Of a stretch of DNA of 64,000 nt, positions 22,923 to 33,194 are shown piece by piece. Source of the stretch: an uncultured SAR116 cluster alpha proteobacterium. Its GTDB lineage: Bacteria; Pseudomonadota; Alphaproteobacteria; Puniceispirillales; Puniceispirillaceae. The translations under genes were made by a program, and so were the position numbers. Location: contig CACOCY010000001.1 of the NCBI GenBank assembly GCA_902625725.1, positions 62,001 through 126,000 on the forward strand, given 5' to 3'. The stretch's first letter is position 1. The number at the start of each line of letters is the position of its first letter. The notes below the pieces were generated by a model, which was given only the letters and a program-made list of their open reading frames with translations, was not told the DNA's origin and did no database searches.

Positions 22923-23468
22923 ATGAAAACGCGTTTGGAAGAATATTATCGAACGGCTGTTCGCCCAGATCTTAAATCGAAATTCGGTTATGACAACGAA
23001 TTTCAGATACCACGAATACAAAAAGTGGTTGTAAACATGGGTGTTGGTGGTGCTGTTCGTGATTCAAAGAAAGTTGAGTTTGCTGTCAAAGATATGACAG
23101 CAATAGCAGGTCAAAAGCCTGTGGTCACTAGGGCAAAGAAAGCAAATGCAGCCTTTAAATTGAGAGAAGGCATGGCTATTGGATGTAAAGTTACTTTACG
23201 TAAAGATAAAATGTACGAATTCCTTGATAGGCTGGTGAATATAGCTTTGCCACGTGTACGCGACTTTCGCGGATTAAATAATAAAAGTTTTGATGGCAAT
23301 GGTAATTATGCGCTCGGTATCAAAGAGCAAATTGTGTTTCCAGAAATTGAATATGACAAAGTAGATGAAATCCGTGGAATGGATATCATCGTGGTAACAA
23401 CAGCGCAAACGGATGATGAAGCACGAGAATTACTTCGTGGTATTCAATTCCCGTTTGGAACCGCTTAA
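22923..23468 (+). CDS. rplE: 50S ribosomal protein L5
   Basis: L5 binds 5S rRNA and contacts P-site tRNA. The frame runs back to 22875 inside rplX, but [17 protein letters not shown] at 22923 is the usual N-terminus and has GAGG upstream, giving 181 residues. Family segments: [30 protein letters not shown], and [20 protein letters not shown]. Confidence 0.97.
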   Translation: MKTRLEEYYRTAVRPDLKSKFGYDNEFQIPRIQKVVVNMGVGGAVRDSKKVEFAVKDMTAIAGQKPVVTRAKKANAAFKLREGMAIGCKVTLRKDKMYEFLDRLVNIALPRVRDFRGLNNKSFDGNGNYALGIKEQIVFPEIEYDKVDEIRGMDIIVVTTAQTDDEARELLRGIQFPFGTA

Positions 23469-23494
23469 CGTTTTTTGTAAAAAGGGATGCTGCA

Positions 23495-23800
23495 ATGGCG
23501 AAAAAGAGTTCAATAGAAAAAAATAATAGAAGAATAAAAATGGTTGAGTCCAAAAGGGAACGTCGTGACGCTCTGCGTAATATAGTGAAAAACAGAAATC
23601 TTCCCTTAGAAGAACGTTTTGTGGCTTCTATGAAGTTATCAAGGGAACCCAGAGATAGCTCAATGTGTCGTGTCCGTAACAGATGTGAAATAACTGGGCG
23701 CCCACGTGGTTATTATCGGAAATTAAAAATGTCACGCATCGCCCTACGGGATCTTGCTTCTTTTGGACAGATTCCTGGCATCGTCAAGTCTAGCTGGTAG
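23495..23800 (+). CDS. rpsN: 30S ribosomal protein S14 (zinc-free type)
   Basis: S14 joins the 30S head late in assembly. It has 101 residues, the long zinc-independent form: only two cysteines occur near [20 protein letters not shown], rather than the CxxC pairs of the short zinc form. The end [24 protein letters not shown] is typical of proteobacteria. Confidence 0.97.
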   Translation: MAKKSSIEKNNRRIKMVESKRERRDALRNIVKNRNLPLEERFVASMKLSREPRDSSMCRVRNRCEITGRPRGYYRKLKMSRIALRDLASFGQIPGIVKSSW

Positions 23801-23818
23801 GAAAGGGAGAGATTAAAT

Positions 23819-24217
23819 ATGTCAATGAGTGATCCTCTCGGAGATATGATTACCCGTATACGAAATGGGCAATCGGCGCGTAAATCAGTTGTGTCTAGTC
23901 CTTCATCAAAACTACGCGCGAATGTATTGGAAGTTTTAAAACGCGAAGGATTTATTCGTGATTACAGTGCCTCTCAAGTAAGGCCTGGTATTTCTAAGCT
24001 GCAAATTGAGCTTAAATATCATGACGGCTCGCCTGTTATATCTGAAATTGTTCGAGTGTCTCGTCCTGGAAGACGTGTATATTCCGGTATTAAAGACTTG
24101 CGCCGGGTATATAATGGCCTTGGAATATCAATTCTATCCACTCCTAATGGTGTTTTATCTGACAATGAAGCTCGTGTTGCAAATGTTGGCGGCGAAGTTC
24201 TATGTCAGGTATTTTAA
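23819..24217 (+). CDS. rpsH: 30S ribosomal protein S8
   Basis: S8 binds the central domain of 16S rRNA and represses the spc operon in E. coli by binding its mRNA near rplE. Length 132. Motifs: [19 protein letters not shown] and the C-terminal [18 protein letters not shown], then [10 protein letters not shown] good Shine-Dalgarno (GGGAGAG) precedes the ATG. Confidence 0.97.
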   Translation: MSMSDPLGDMITRIRNGQSARKSVVSSPSSKLRANVLEVLKREGFIRDYSASQVRPGISKLQIELKYHDGSPVISEIVRVSRPGRRVYSGIKDLRRVYNGLGISILSTPNGVLSDNEARVANVGGEVLCQVF

Positions 24218-24228
24218 AGGAGGTTTAA

Positions 24229-24762
24229 ATGTCAAGAGTAGGCAACTCACCAGTTTCAATTCCAGATGGCGTATCATTATCTATGGCTTCTGACTTAGTC
24301 ACTGTAAAGGGTTCTAAAGGTGAACTTCAAAAAAAAATCCCTTCATCTGTAAGTGTTTCTGTCGAGGATAATTTTGTTAAATTTTCAATTAAGAATGATG
24401 ACAATCAGAGTCGTTCGCATTGGGGCACCACTAGAGCACATATTGCAAATATGGTTAAAGGTGTATCAACTGGCTTCTCCAAAAACTTAGAAATTAATGG
24501 TGTGGGTTATCGTGCAGCCATTCAGGGTAGTAAACTTCAGTTGAATCTAGGGTTTAGTCATCCAGTTGAGATGCAAGTTCCAGAAGGATTAAAAGTTACT
24601 GTTGATGGAAACACAAAAATTAGTGTGTCAGGCGCAGATAAAGAACTTATCGGCATGTTTGCCGCTGAAATTAGGTCGAAGCGTCCGCCTGAGCCTTTTA
24701 AAGGCAAGGGCGTAAAATACGCTGATGAATATATTGTTCGCAAAGAAGGCAAAAAGAAATAA
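24229..24762 (+). CDS. rplF: 50S ribosomal protein L6
   Basis: L6 lies near the sarcin-ricin loop and the factor-binding site. It has 177 residues with duplicated domains; MSRVGNSPVSIPDGV at the start and RSKRPPEPFKGKGVKYADE at the end are diagnostic. AAAGGAGG precedes the ATG, only 12 bp after the rpsH stop. Confidence 0.98.
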   Translation: MSRVGNSPVSIPDGVSLSMASDLVTVKGSKGELQKKIPSSVSVSVEDNFVKFSIKNDDNQSRSHWGTTRAHIANMVKGVSTGFSKNLEINGVGYRAAIQGSKLQLNLGFSHPVEMQVPEGLKVTVDGNTKISVSGADKELIGMFAAEIRSKRPPEPFKGKGVKYADEYIVRKEGKKK

Positions 24763-24775
24763 AAGGAACTTATAG

Positions 24776-25138
24776 ATGTTGACAACTCGTGAGATGTTTG
24801 AACGCCGCCGTGAGCGCACTAGAGAAATACTTCGCAAAACTGGGCAGGGACGCCCCCGCTTGTCTGTACACCGTTCATCAAAACATATGAGGGCACAAAT
24901 TATTGATGACAAAAAAGGTAAGACATTAGCGTCTGCATCTACATTAGACCCTGATTTCCGAAAGTTAGGCAAGACCGGCGCTAATTTAAGCGCGGCTAGT
25001 TATGTCGGAACGCAACTGGCTGAGCGCGCAAGGAAAACTGGGGTGAAAAATGTAGTATTCGACCGTGGGGGATTTATGTTTCATGGCAGAATTAAAGCAC
25101 TTGCCGACGCGGCGCGTGAAGCTGGTCTAGAGTTTTAA
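24776..25138 (+). CDS. rplR: 50S ribosomal protein L18
   Basis: L18 anchors 5S rRNA to the 50S central protuberance with L5. The 120 residues include [20 protein letters not shown] and the C-terminal [28 protein letters not shown] precedes an ATG at 24776. The stop runs directly into the rpsE Shine-Dalgarno (TAAGGAG). Confidence 0.97.
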   Translation: MLTTREMFERRRERTREILRKTGQGRPRLSVHRSSKHMRAQIIDDKKGKTLASASTLDPDFRKLGKTGANLSAASYVGTQLAERARKTGVKNVVFDRGGFMFHGRIKALADAAREAGLEF

Positions 25139-25151
25139 GGAGTTGAAAAAA

Positions 25152-25712
25152 ATGGCAAGAAATAATGATAAAGCTTCTGACACAGTTATTCGCGAAGAAA
25201 CAGAACTTATTGAAAAGCTAGTTGGAATCAATCGCGTGGCAAAGGTTGTAAAAGGTGGTCGCAGATTTGGGTTTGCCGCTCTTGTTGTTGTCGGAGATGG
25301 CAGAGGGAGAGCTGGCTTTGGAACTGGTAAAGCAAAAGAAGTGCCAGAGGCAATACGCAAAGCAACAGAGGATGCAAAACGTAACATGGTTCGTATACCA
25401 TTACGTGATGGTCGAACCTTGCATCATGACGTGAAGGGAACTTATGGTGCTGGCCATGTCTTGCTTCGTTCTGCTCCCTCTGGAACAGGTATCATCGCTG
25501 GTGGCCCAATGCGAGCTGTATTCGAGGCACTTGGTGTGCAGGATGTGGTCGCGAAGTCGATCGGGACGTCTAATCCACACAATATGATTAAAGCTACCTT
25601 CTCTGGGCTTCTATATATTCAAGCTCCTCGTTCCGTTGCTTCAAAGCGAGGTATAAAGGTTGCTAACGTTTTTGGTAAAAAACCTGACTCAGAAAACGTA
25701 TCGAAAGGTTAA
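25152..25712 (+). CDS. rpsE: 30S ribosomal protein S5
   Basis: S5 acts in mRNA unwinding and decoding fidelity. The frame starts at a TTG at 25143, but GGAG at 25139-25142 serves ATG 25152, giving 186 residues. Motifs: [20 protein letters not shown] (the loop where spectinomycin tolerance arises, unaltered) and [20 protein letters not shown]. The C-terminal tail is slightly longer than in E. coli. Confidence 0.97.
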   Translation: MARNNDKASDTVIREETELIEKLVGINRVAKVVKGGRRFGFAALVVVGDGRGRAGFGTGKAKEVPEAIRKATEDAKRNMVRIPLRDGRTLHHDVKGTYGAGHVLLRSAPSGTGIIAGGPMRAVFEALGVQDVVAKSIGTSNPHNMIKATFSGLLYIQAPRSVASKRGIKVANVFGKKPDSENVSKG

Positions 25713-25720
25713 GGTGTGTG

Positions 25721-25912
25721 ATGACAAAAAAAACAATTGTAGTAACTCAGACTAAAAGCTCTATCGGACGTGAGGGAAGCCAGCGACAGACTTTAATTGG
25801 TCTTGGGTTGAATAAAATTGGAAGATCGCGAGAGTTAGAAGATACACCAAGTATTCGTGGTATGATAAATAAAGTAAAACACCTATTACAAGTGAATGAG
25901 GTGAGCTCATAA
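25721..25912 (+). CDS. rpmD: 50S ribosomal protein L30
   Basis: L30 is a small surface protein of the 50S subunit. The ATG at 25721 with AAGG six bases upstream gives 63 residues; a GTG at 25718 is in frame but less likely. The conserved [20 protein letters not shown] and [16 protein letters not shown] are present. The stop codon lies in a small hairpin (25904-25921). Confidence 0.94.
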   Translation: MTKKTIVVTQTKSSIGREGSQRQTLIGLGLNKIGRSRELEDTPSIRGMINKVKHLLQVNEVSS

Positions 25913-25921
25913 ATATGAGCT
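25904..25921 (+). promoter_or_regulatory. intercistronic hairpin over the rpmD stop
   Basis: AGCTCAT (25904-25910), loop AAAT, ATGAGCT (25915-25921) form a perfect 7-bp stem that encloses the rpmD stop codon and lies 15 bp before the rplO Shine-Dalgarno. There is no T run, so it is not a terminator. It could influence coupling or mRNA processing between rpmD and rplO; that is inference. Confidence 0.45.
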
Positions 25922-25946
25922 GGTAGGATGCTCTTTGGAGAATATT

Positions 25947-26423
25947 ATGAAATTAAATACTTTAGCAGATAACAAGGGGTCAACGAGAAACCGCAGAAGG
26001 GTTGGCCGCGGTACGGGTTCTGGAATAGGCAAAACCTCTGGTAGTGGTCATAAGGGTCAAAAATCGCGTTCTGGCGTTGCTATAAAGGGTTTTGAAGGCG
26101 GACAAATGCCTATTCATAGACGTCTTCCAAAACGGGGATTTGTTAATATTTTTCGCAAAAATTTTGCAGAAGTTAATATCGGAAATATACAAAAAGCAAT
26201 AGATGATGGTAAGATTGACGCTACTAAGCCTTTGGATAGCAATGTACTTCAATCCTCTGGAATAATTGGAAGGTCAAAAGATGGTATTCGTCTATTAGCG
26301 AATGGGAATATTTCAGCCAAGATAGAAATTCACGTGGCGGGTGCGTCCAAATCCGCAACTTCAGCTGTTGAAAAAGCAGGTGGTATGGTTGTTTTAAGTA
26401 AGCCCGCTGACAGTGCAAAATAA
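25947..26423 (+). CDS. rplO: 50S ribosomal protein L15
   Basis: L15 is a late-assembly protein deep in the 50S subunit. A TTG at 25935 is in frame, but its codon overlaps the Shine-Dalgarno TTGGAG; ATG 25947 gives the usual [12 protein letters not shown] start and 158 residues. The Gly/Arg-rich N-terminal arm ([20 protein letters not shown]) and [12 protein letters not shown] are typical. secY follows 29 bp later. Confidence 0.97.
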   Translation: MKLNTLADNKGSTRNRRRVGRGTGSGIGKTSGSGHKGQKSRSGVAIKGFEGGQMPIHRRLPKRGFVNIFRKNFAEVNIGNIQKAIDDGKIDATKPLDSNVLQSSGIIGRSKDGIRLLANGNISAKIEIHVAGASKSATSAVEKAGGMVVLSKPADSAK

Positions 26424-26452
26424 CAGATAATATATAAATGGTAATTTAGTTA

Positions 26453-27784
26453 ATGGCAACAAATAGTGGAACACAAGCCGGGTTTGATTTATCTGCTTTC
26501 GCCAAAGCAGAGGATTTAAAAAAGCGCCTACTCTTCACTTTAGGGGCTCTTATAATTTATCGTCTAGGAACCTTTATACCATTGCCTGGTATTGATCCTG
26601 TCGCGCTTGCAGATGTCTTTTCTCGTCAATCATCAGGTATTCTAGGCATGTTTGACATGTTCTCTGGTGGTGCGCTAGGTAGAATGACGATTTTTGCCCT
26701 TAATATTATGCCGTATATTACGGCATCTATTATCATGCAGCTAATGACAGCTATTATTCCGACATTAGAGCAGTTAAAAAAAGATGGAGAGTCGGGGCGA
26801 AAAACAATAAATCAGTATACCCGTTATCTAACAGTGTTACTGGCGGCTGTGCAAGGTTACGGTATTGCTATGGCATTAGAGTCATCCGCTGGAGTGGTAG
26901 TGGATCCGGGTTTTTTCTTCAGGATCACAGCAGTTGTAACGTTGGTAGGTGGAACGTTGTTTTTAATGTGGCTCGGTGAACAAGTCACAAGTAGAGGTGT
27001 TGGAAATGGTATATCACTTATTATTTTTGCAGGCATCATAGCCGAAATCCCATCAGCTTTAGTTGGAATGCTGGAGCTTGGGCGCACGGGTGCTTTGTCT
27101 GGAATAGTCATTTTTGGTATAATAATTCTAGCAATCGCGGTAATTGCATTCATTGTTTTCATAGAACGCTCGTTACGAAAGATATTGGTCCAATATCCTA
27201 AACGCCAACAGGGTGGGAGGATGTTGGGTGGTCAAGCGCAGCATCTTCCACTAAAGTTAAACGTTGCTGGCGTTATTCCTCCTATCTTTGCGTCCTCACT
27301 GTTATTGATGCCAGTTTCAATAATTAATCTGTCTGGATCTCAAGGGAATGGTCCAGACTGGCTCTTAACGCTTAATTCACTTCTGGGTCGCGGTCAGCCT
27401 CTTTACCTAGCCATTTATGTGTCTATGATTGTATTTTTTGCATTTTTTTACACTGCAATCGTATTTAACCCAGAAGATACGGCAGAGAATTTACGTCGAA
27501 ACGGAGGATACATCCCAGGGATTCGTCCAGGAAAACCAACTGCTGACTACCTTGACTTTATTCTTACTAGGTTGACTGTGATTGGCGCAGCTTATCTTGC
27601 TGCCGTATGTATTCTACCGGAAATATTGATTAGTCAATATTCCATACCCTTTTATTTGGGCGGCACTTCATTACTTATTGTTGTAACCGTCTCATTAGAT
27701 ACTGTTTCTCAAATACAGTCTCACTTGTTGGCTCACCAATATGAGGGATTAATTAAAAAAGCACAGATTAAGGGGCGCAGGTGA
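26453..27784 (+). CDS. secY: preprotein translocase subunit SecY
   Basis: SecY is the channel-forming subunit of the Sec translocon and partners SecE at the start of this window. The 443 residues form ten hydrophobic segments. Motifs: RLGTFIPLPGIDP after TM1, the plug region SGGALGRMTIFALNIMPYI, and FNPEDTAENLRRNGGYIPGIRPG in cytosolic loop C5. No strong Shine-Dalgarno is seen. The stop overlaps the adk start (TGATG). Confidence 0.98.
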   Translation: MATNSGTQAGFDLSAFAKAEDLKKRLLFTLGALIIYRLGTFIPLPGIDPVALADVFSRQSSGILGMFDMFSGGALGRMTIFALNIMPYITASIIMQLMTAIIPTLEQLKKDGESGRKTINQYTRYLTVLLAAVQGYGIAMALESSAGVVVDPGFFFRITAVVTLVGGTLFLMWLGEQVTSRGVGNGISLIIFAGIIAEIPSALVGMLELGRTGALSGIVIFGIIILAIAVIAFIVFIERSLRKILVQYPKRQQGGRMLGGQAQHLPLKLNVAGVIPPIFASSLLLMPVSIINLSGSQGNGPDWLLTLNSLLGRGQPLYLAIYVSMIVFFAFFYTAIVFNPEDTAENLRRNGGYIPGIRPGKPTADYLDFILTRLTVIGAAYLAAVCILPEILISQYSIPFYLGGTSLLIVVTVSLDTVSQIQSHLLAHQYEGLIKKAQIKGRR

Positions 27785-28353
27785 TGAATATAATTTTATT
27801 TGGACCACCAGGCGCCGGAAAAGGAACACAAGCCGCAAAATTGGTTGATGATCGTTCTATGGTTCAACTTTCTACAGGTGATATGCTCCGAGCAGAAATA
27901 ACCGGGGGGTCTGATCTTGGGATAAGAGCTAAAAAAATAATGGAGGCAGGCAAGCTTGTGTCTGATGATATTATGATAAAGATGATTGAGATGCGTATGG
28001 ATGATGATGGAGCAAAAGCTGGCGTAATTTTAGACGGATTTCCTAGAACTTTGAAACAAGCTGAAGCGTTAGACAGAATGCTAACCCAAAATAATGTGGC
28101 TATTGACCATGCGATAGAGATAACCGTAGATGAAAATTTATTGTTTGATAGAATTGAAAATAGAGCCATCCAATCAGATGAAGTTAGAGACGATGATAAT
28201 GCTGAAGTTCTCAAAGAGAGGCTAAAGGTGTATCATAAAAATACTGCCCCTGTTCTGCCCTTTTATCGTAAAAAGGGTATTTTACGTCAGGTTGACGGTA
28301 TGATGACCATTGAGCAGGTAGCAGAAAAAATTGATAAAATACTAGATAGTTAA
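27784..28353 (+). CDS. adk: adenylate kinase, short-LID form
   Basis: Adk converts ATP + AMP to 2 ADP in the cytosol. The P-loop GPPGAGKGT is near residues 7-15, AMP-binding LDGFPRT near 80, and RDDDNAEVLKERL in the C-terminal part. At 189 residues it has the short LID without the four zinc cysteines, as in several other alphaproteobacteria. It begins inside the secY stop, so the two are translationally coupled; a GTG at 27781 is an alternative start. Confidence 0.97.
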   Translation: MNIILFGPPGAGKGTQAAKLVDDRSMVQLSTGDMLRAEITGGSDLGIRAKKIMEAGKLVSDDIMIKMIEMRMDDDGAKAGVILDGFPRTLKQAEALDRMLTQNNVAIDHAIEITVDENLLFDRIENRAIQSDEVRDDDNAEVLKERLKVYHKNTAPVLPFYRKKGILRQVDGMMTIEQVAEKIDKILDS

Positions 28354-28440
28354 TAAATTTTTAAACAAATTAATGAGTTAATAAGAGTAAAGTTGAAACG
28401 GGCAAATAAAAATTTTTAGCCAAAAACAAAGGAGAGGCCG

Positions 28441-28809
28441 GTGGCACGAATAGCTGGTATAAATATTCCTACCAAAAAAAGAGTATCAATTGCTCTCACA
28501 TATATTCATGGTATTGGAATTACAAGTTCGAAACAGATTTGCCAAAAGGCTGGAATTACGGCCGAAAGACGAATCAATGATTTAACAGAAGATGAGTTAA
28601 CGCGTGTTCGTGATATTATCGATGAAGATTTCATTGTTGAAGGCGATCTAAGGCGTAAAACATCTATGGATATAAAACGTTACCTTGATCTGGGTTGTTT
28701 GCGTGGATTACGGCATCGACGCAATCTTCCAGTTAGAGGACAGCGTACACATACTAATGCGCGCACCAGAAAAGGACCTGCAAAGGCCATCGCGGGTAAA
28801 AAGAAATAA
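28441..28809 (+). CDS. rpsM: 30S ribosomal protein S13
   Basis: S13 bridges the 30S head to the 50S subunit and contacts P-site tRNA. It starts with GTG at 28441 behind a strong AAAGGAGAGG. The 122 residues begin [19 protein letters not shown] and end with [20 protein letters not shown]. The 87-bp AT-rich gap before it could hold the promoter for the alpha operon. rpmJ, which precedes rpsM in gamma-proteobacteria, is absent here. Confidence 0.97.
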   Translation: MARIAGINIPTKKRVSIALTYIHGIGITSSKQICQKAGITAERRINDLTEDELTRVRDIIDEDFIVEGDLRRKTSMDIKRYLDLGCLRGLRHRRNLPVRGQRTHTNARTRKGPAKAIAGKKK

Positions 28810-28827
28810 TTAAGACAGGAAAAAAAA

Positions 28828-29223
28828 ATGGCTAAACAACCTTCTCAAATACGTGTTCGTCGTCGCGAAAAGAAAAATATAGCGACTGGTGTTGCACATG
28901 TTAATTCCACTTTTAATAACACTATGATAACAATTTCTGATGTTCAGGGAAATACAATAGCGTGGTCATCAGCAGGAACAATGGGATTCAAAGGCTCTAG
29001 AAAATCGACACCATTTGCTGCCCAGATGGCTGCGGAAGATGCAGGTAAAAAAGCAGCAGAACATGGCGTGAGATCAGTTGATGTAGAAGTAAGAGGACCT
29101 GGGTCGGGACGGGAATCCGCGCTTAGAGCATTACAGTCAGTTGGGTTTACCGTGAATTCCATTAGGGATGTTACACCAATTCCACATAATGGTTGTCGCC
29201 CTAGAAAACGTCGCCGCGTATAG
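28828..29223 (+). CDS. rpsK: 30S ribosomal protein S11
   Basis: S11 forms part of the 30S platform near the E site. It has 131 residues with [20 protein letters not shown] and the very conserved end [25 protein letters not shown] precedes the ATG. rpoA follows 82 bp later. rpsD (S4), which lies between rpsK and rpoA in E. coli, is not here, as is usual in alphaproteobacteria. Confidence 0.98.
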   Translation: MAKQPSQIRVRRREKKNIATGVAHVNSTFNNTMITISDVQGNTIAWSSAGTMGFKGSRKSTPFAAQMAAEDAGKKAAEHGVRSVDVEVRGPGSGRESALRALQSVGFTVNSIRDVTPIPHNGCRPRKRRRV

Positions 29224-29305
29224 TTTGATATAATTTAACTTCCTCAATTATTGCGCACTACATATATTGCGTAGGTCTGATATCGATAAAAATAAAGGAA
29301 AACAG

Positions 29306-30322
29306 ATGATAGAAAAAAATTGGATGGAACTGCAGAAGCCTGAGCAAATAGGTGTTAAAGCATCTGAATATAACCCTCGACAAGCTGTAATATCAGTAGG
29401 GCCGTTGGAACGCGGATTTGGAATAACCTTAGGTAACTCGCTCCGTCGAATACTTCTATCCTCATTGCAGGGTGCAGCAGTTACAGCCGTACAAATACAA
29501 GGTGTTGTTCATGAATTCTCTTCAATTCCTGGAGTGAGGGAGGATGTAACGGATTTAATTCTTAATATTAAGGGAATAGCTGTTTCTCTTGAAGCTGAAG
29601 GTGCAAAAAAAGTTCGCTTGCATGCTGAGGGCCCGTTGGAGGTTACAGCTGGTATGATAAGTGAAACAGCTGGTGTAGAAATCATGAACCCGGACCATAT
29701 TATCTGTCATTTAGATAAGGAAGCTTCATTAGTAATGGAACTTACTATTGAGTCCGGCAAAGGATATGTGCCATCTGCTCAAAATAGGTCGGAAGATTCT
29801 CCCATTGGTTTGATACCTGTAGATGCAATATTTAGTCCAATTCGTCAGGTCGCTTATAAAGTTGAAAATGAAAGAGTTGGACAAATCACAGACTATGATC
29901 GTTTACTGCTCACTATTGAAACAGATGGCTCAATCACGCCAGAGGATTCAGTTGCTTATGCAGCTAGGATTATGCAAGATCAGTTGCAGCCATTTATAAA
30001 TTTTGAAGAGCCTAAAACAGAAGTCGTAGAGGATGAAGCTGACAGTCTTCCATTCAATCGTAACCTTCTTAGGAAAGTTGATGAGCTTGAATTATCAGTC
30101 CGTTCTGCTAATTGTCTCAAAAATGATAACATTGTTTACATAGGTGATTTGGTTCAGAAGAGCGAGAATGAAATGCTTCGTACTCCTAATTTTGGCAGAA
30201 AATCTTTGAACGAGATTAAGGAAGTGTTAAAAGTTATGAATCTAGAGTTAGGCATGGACAATGAAAGTTGGCCACCTGAAAATATTGAGGAATTGGCTAA
30301 ACGTATAGATGAGCCTTTTTAG
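29306..30322 (+). CDS. rpoA: DNA-directed RNA polymerase subunit alpha
   Basis: Alpha dimers seed RNA polymerase assembly and contact upstream promoter DNA and activators. The frame extends to 29267, but AAAGGAAAACAG before ATG 29306 and the product start [12 protein letters not shown] fix the gene at 338 residues. The N-terminal domain has [20 protein letters not shown]; the linker is acidic; the C-terminal domain has [18 protein letters not shown] and [15 protein letters not shown]. Confidence 0.98.
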   Translation: MIEKNWMELQKPEQIGVKASEYNPRQAVISVGPLERGFGITLGNSLRRILLSSLQGAAVTAVQIQGVVHEFSSIPGVREDVTDLILNIKGIAVSLEAEGAKKVRLHAEGPLEVTAGMISETAGVEIMNPDHIICHLDKEASLVMELTIESGKGYVPSAQNRSEDSPIGLIPVDAIFSPIRQVAYKVENERVGQITDYDRLLLTIETDGSITPEDSVAYAARIMQDQLQPFINFEEPKTEVVEDEADSLPFNRNLLRKVDELELSVRSANCLKNDNIVYIGDLVQKSENEMLRTPNFGRKSLNEIKEVLKVMNLELGMDNESWPPENIEELAKRIDEPF

Positions 30323-30368
30323 GTTTATGTGTCTTAATAGCCCATAAACAGGTAACAGGAGTAAAAAA

Positions 30369-30806
30369 ATGCGACATCGTAGTTCAGGACGGAAATTAAA
30401 CCGTACATCTAAACACCGTCAGATGCTGTTTCGTAATTTATCCCAAGCGTTGATAAAACATGAGCAGATTGTTACGACTTTGCCTAAAGCGAAAGATTTA
30501 CGCCCCGTAATTGAAAAACTAATTACCCTTGGCAAAAAAGGCGGTTTGCATGCGCGCAGGCAGGCATTTGCACAGCTTCGTGATGAAAAGATGGTAACAA
30601 AGCTATTTGATGTTCTATCAGCGCGTTATTCGGAGAGAGCAGGGGGCTATACCAGGGTATTAAAAGCAGGCTTTAGATATGGTGATGCTGCACCAATGGC
30701 TGTGATTGAGTTTGTAGATAGAGATGAGTCCGCAAAAGGACAAGATTCTGGTCCACTTCAAAGTGAAGGGGATGAAAGTGAACTTCCGTCAGCCGGGGCA
30801 GCATAG
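30369..30806 (+). CDS. rplQ: 50S ribosomal protein L17
   Basis: L17 lies beside L32 and L22 near the tunnel exit. Its core (residues 1-118) begins [20 protein letters not shown] and ends [13 protein letters not shown]. About 25 further residues are acidic and Ser/Gly-rich and look disordered, an extension common in alphaproteobacteria. It is the last gene of the ribosomal cluster and is followed by a terminator. Confidence 0.97.
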   Translation: MRHRSSGRKLNRTSKHRQMLFRNLSQALIKHEQIVTTLPKAKDLRPVIEKLITLGKKGGLHARRQAFAQLRDEKMVTKLFDVLSARYSERAGGYTRVLKAGFRYGDAAPMAVIEFVDRDESAKGQDSGPLQSEGDESELPSAGAA

Positions 30807-30831
30807 TTGGCAAATGATATAACTATTTAAT

Positions 30832-30857
30832 AAAAGAGCCAAAAGCGGCTCTTTTTT
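30832..30857 (+). terminator. Rho-independent terminator closing the ribosomal cluster
   Basis: AAGAGCC (30834-30840), loop AAAAGC, GGCTCTT (30847-30853) with a run of six T residues (30852-30857) form a canonical terminator 26 bp after rplQ. It ends 38 bp before rarA, which therefore needs its own promoter or read-through. Confidence 0.9.
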
Positions 30858-30895
30858 ATTTTTTCGTAATTTGTTTTGTCAGAAATGTATGAAAA

Positions 30896-32188
30896 ATGAC
30901 AAAGGATTCGTGTGATACAGTGCCTCTTGCAGAGCAACTACGCCCTACTTGTCTTAGTGACGTCGTAGGGCAACCTCAATTAACAGGACTACCTTATTCC
31001 GAATTGCAAGCAAGTTCATTTATTTTTTGGGGTCCTCCAGGTTCTGGAAAAACAACACTAGCAAGAATTTTAGGCGCCCAAACAGAACAGGAATTCATTT
31101 GCCTTTCTGCTGTTTTCGACGGTATCGCTGAAATTCGAAAAATTTTCGAACGCGCTAAACTATCAATTAAGAATGACAAACCTATTTTGGTGTTTATCGA
31201 TGAAATTCATCGTTTTAATAAAGCGCAGCAAGATGCATTACTTCCTGCTATCGAGAGTGGTTTTATTAGATTAATTGGTGCCACAACAGAAAACCCGTCT
31301 TTTTCATTAAACTCCGCTTTGCTGTCAAGAACTCAGGTGATTGTATTAACAGCTCTTGATGATGCATCTTTGCGCATTATTTATCAAAGGGCGTTAGACT
31401 TTTTGGAGAATCCAATAGAGCTTGATGAAGACTCGCAATGTCTTTTAATCGAATTATCAGACGGCGATGCAAGGTATCTTTTGAATTTAGTCCAGTTGCT
31501 TTGTTCTCATAATAAAGAGCGAACGTGGACAAGGGAAAAGGTTTCTGCGTTTTTATCCAAAAGGTCTTTGAATTATGATCGTAATGGGGAACAACATTTT
31601 AATTTAATTTCAGCACTTATAAAGTCACTCCGTGCCTCTGATTGTGATGCAAGTTTATATTGGTTAGCTAGAATGATTATAGCAGGTGAGGATCCGTATT
31701 ATTTACTGAGACGTTTAGTACGGTTTGCAGCTGAAGATATAGGTTCAGCAGACCCTCAGTTGCTCCCCATAGCAATTTCCGTCTGGCAATCCTACGAGCG
31801 TCTTGGTAAACCAGAGGCGGAATTACACATCGCAGAGTTAGTTATACTTCTTGCTACTTCCCCTAAGTCAAATTCGGTCTATACCGCCTGGAACAAAGCA
31901 ATGCGCGCTGCTAAGTCAACTGGAAGTTTGCCTCCTCCTAAGTCGATTTTAAATGCACCTACATCTTTGATGAAAGAGCTAGGGTATTCTAAAAATTATG
32001 TTTACGATCACGACGCAGAGAATGCGTTCTCAGGCCAGAATTGTTTCCCAGATGAAATGAAGCGAAGAAAATTATATCACCCTAAAGAGTTAGGTTTTGA
32101 AAGGGAAATCAGCAAACGCATTAATTATTGGGATAATTTGCGTGATAAAATTCAGAAAGAGAAAAAGAAACCCCTTGGAAGAATTTGA
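30896..32188 (+). CDS. rarA: replication-associated recombination protein A (RarA/MgsA AAA+ ATPase)
   Basis: RarA is a clamp-loader-like AAA+ protein that acts at stalled replication forks and binds SSB. The 430 residues show Walker A GPPGSGKT (46-53), Walker B VFIDEIHR (D102, E103), sensor 1 IGATTENPSFSLNSALLSR, and the C-terminal tetramerisation part (AEDIGSADPQLLPIA). Placement just after rplQ is common in alphaproteobacteria. The Shine-Dalgarno is poor. Confidence 0.95.
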   Translation: MTKDSCDTVPLAEQLRPTCLSDVVGQPQLTGLPYSELQASSFIFWGPPGSGKTTLARILGAQTEQEFICLSAVFDGIAEIRKIFERAKLSIKNDKPILVFIDEIHRFNKAQQDALLPAIESGFIRLIGATTENPSFSLNSALLSRTQVIVLTALDDASLRIIYQRALDFLENPIELDEDSQCLLIELSDGDARYLLNLVQLLCSHNKERTWTREKVSAFLSKRSLNYDRNGEQHFNLISALIKSLRASDCDASLYWLARMIIAGEDPYYLLRRLVRFAAEDIGSADPQLLPIAISVWQSYERLGKPEAELHIAELVILLATSPKSNSVYTAWNKAMRAAKSTGSLPPPKSILNAPTSLMKELGYSKNYVYDHDAENAFSGQNCFPDEMKRRKLYHPKELGFEREISKRINYWDNLRDKIQKEKKKPLGRI

Positions 32189-32189
32189 A

Positions 32190-33059
32190 TTGTTTGTTGG
32201 AATAGATTGGTCTGGTGCGAAAGGTTTTTCTCATCGTGGCATCGCTGTAAGTGAAGCAAAATTTGGGAATTCAGCACCAACGATTGTCTCTCCGCCAAAT
32301 AATGAAAAATATTGGTCTCGAACTGAAGTTAGAAACTACCTTATAAAAAAAAGTAGGAGTAAAAAAATATTAGCTGGAATTGATTTTGCTTTTGCTTATC
32401 CTTTTGTTGACGAAATGTCTTTTTTCCCGGGGGCACTCGATTCGCCAAAAACAGCATTCGCTTTGTGGGCGCTCATTGATGAGATTAATGCGGACGAACC
32501 TGATTTTTATGGAGGAAATATCTGGAAAGACCCGGTTTTTTCGAAATATTATAACTCACCCGGTAATAAAGGAGTACTTTTTCGTTCCCGCAGAAGGTTA
32601 ACAGAGATTTGTGCAAAAAAAATAAAGTCTCCAAGTCCGACATTTAACTGCATCGGTCCAGCCGGGGTAGGTACTGGTTCCCTTGCTGGAATGAGAGTCC
32701 TACATGAAGTTAGAGACGTTGCTTGTAGATGGCCTTTAGAAAAAAAGAAAAAGACGAAACTGACGTTAGTAGAGATTTTCCCTGCATTCTATTTTGCACT
32801 TTCTGGCATAAGACCAGTTAAAGGGAATCATGCAAGAATTGAAATGCTTAATAAGGCATTAACATTTTTCGACTCTTGCCAATTGCCAGATGACTTTGTT
32901 GTTAATGGACCGGATTTTGACGAGGCTGACGCGATCATATCATCTGCAGCAATAAGAGCATTATCCAAAAAAAAGACAACATGGATGGTTCCCAATGCCG
33001 CAAATCAAGAGGGATGGATATTCGGTGTGGAAATTGATAACCAATCAATAAAAATATAA
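32190..33059 (+). CDS. hypothetical protein, RNase H-fold / DUF429-like
   Basis: About 289 residues of uncertain function. The start FVGIDWSGAKG, followed by GIAVSE and later LAGIDFAFAYPF, resembles the beta-hairpin-plus-acidic-residue opening of RNase H-fold proteins of the DUF429 kind; DEADAIISSAAIRAL near the C-terminus would give another acidic pair. Start choice: TTG 32190 lies 7 nt after GGAAGA and 1 nt after the rarA stop; TTG 32175 and a longer frame from 32097 inside rarA are possible. It is co-directional with rarA, suggesting one transcript. The fold call is by eye only. Confidence 0.65.
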   Translation: MFVGIDWSGAKGFSHRGIAVSEAKFGNSAPTIVSPPNNEKYWSRTEVRNYLIKKSRSKKILAGIDFAFAYPFVDEMSFFPGALDSPKTAFALWALIDEINADEPDFYGGNIWKDPVFSKYYNSPGNKGVLFRSRRRLTEICAKKIKSPSPTFNCIGPAGVGTGSLAGMRVLHEVRDVACRWPLEKKKKTKLTLVEIFPAFYFALSGIRPVKGNHARIEMLNKALTFFDSCQLPDDFVVNGPDFDEADAIISSAAIRALSKKKTTWMVPNAANQEGWIFGVEIDNQSIKI

Positions 33060-33121
33060 CATTGTTTTCATTGGTAAAAAATGGAATGTTGCAATATCAA
33101 GCTTTTGCCATACCGGCCATT

Positions 33122-33142
33122 TGTATTTTGGTGTAAAATACA
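33122..33142. repeat. inverted repeat in the gap before the pseudouridine synthase gene
   Basis: TGTATTTT (33122-33129), loop GGTGT, AAAATACA (33135-33142) is a perfect 8-bp dyad in the 135-bp gap. It is AT-rich and lacks a T run, so it could be an operator or part of a leader as easily as a weak terminator. No firm promoter was recognised near it. Confidence 0.4.
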
Positions 33143-33194
33143 TATATAAATAGTGTAATTCTTCAGTTAAATATTTAATTCTGGTGATTAGTTT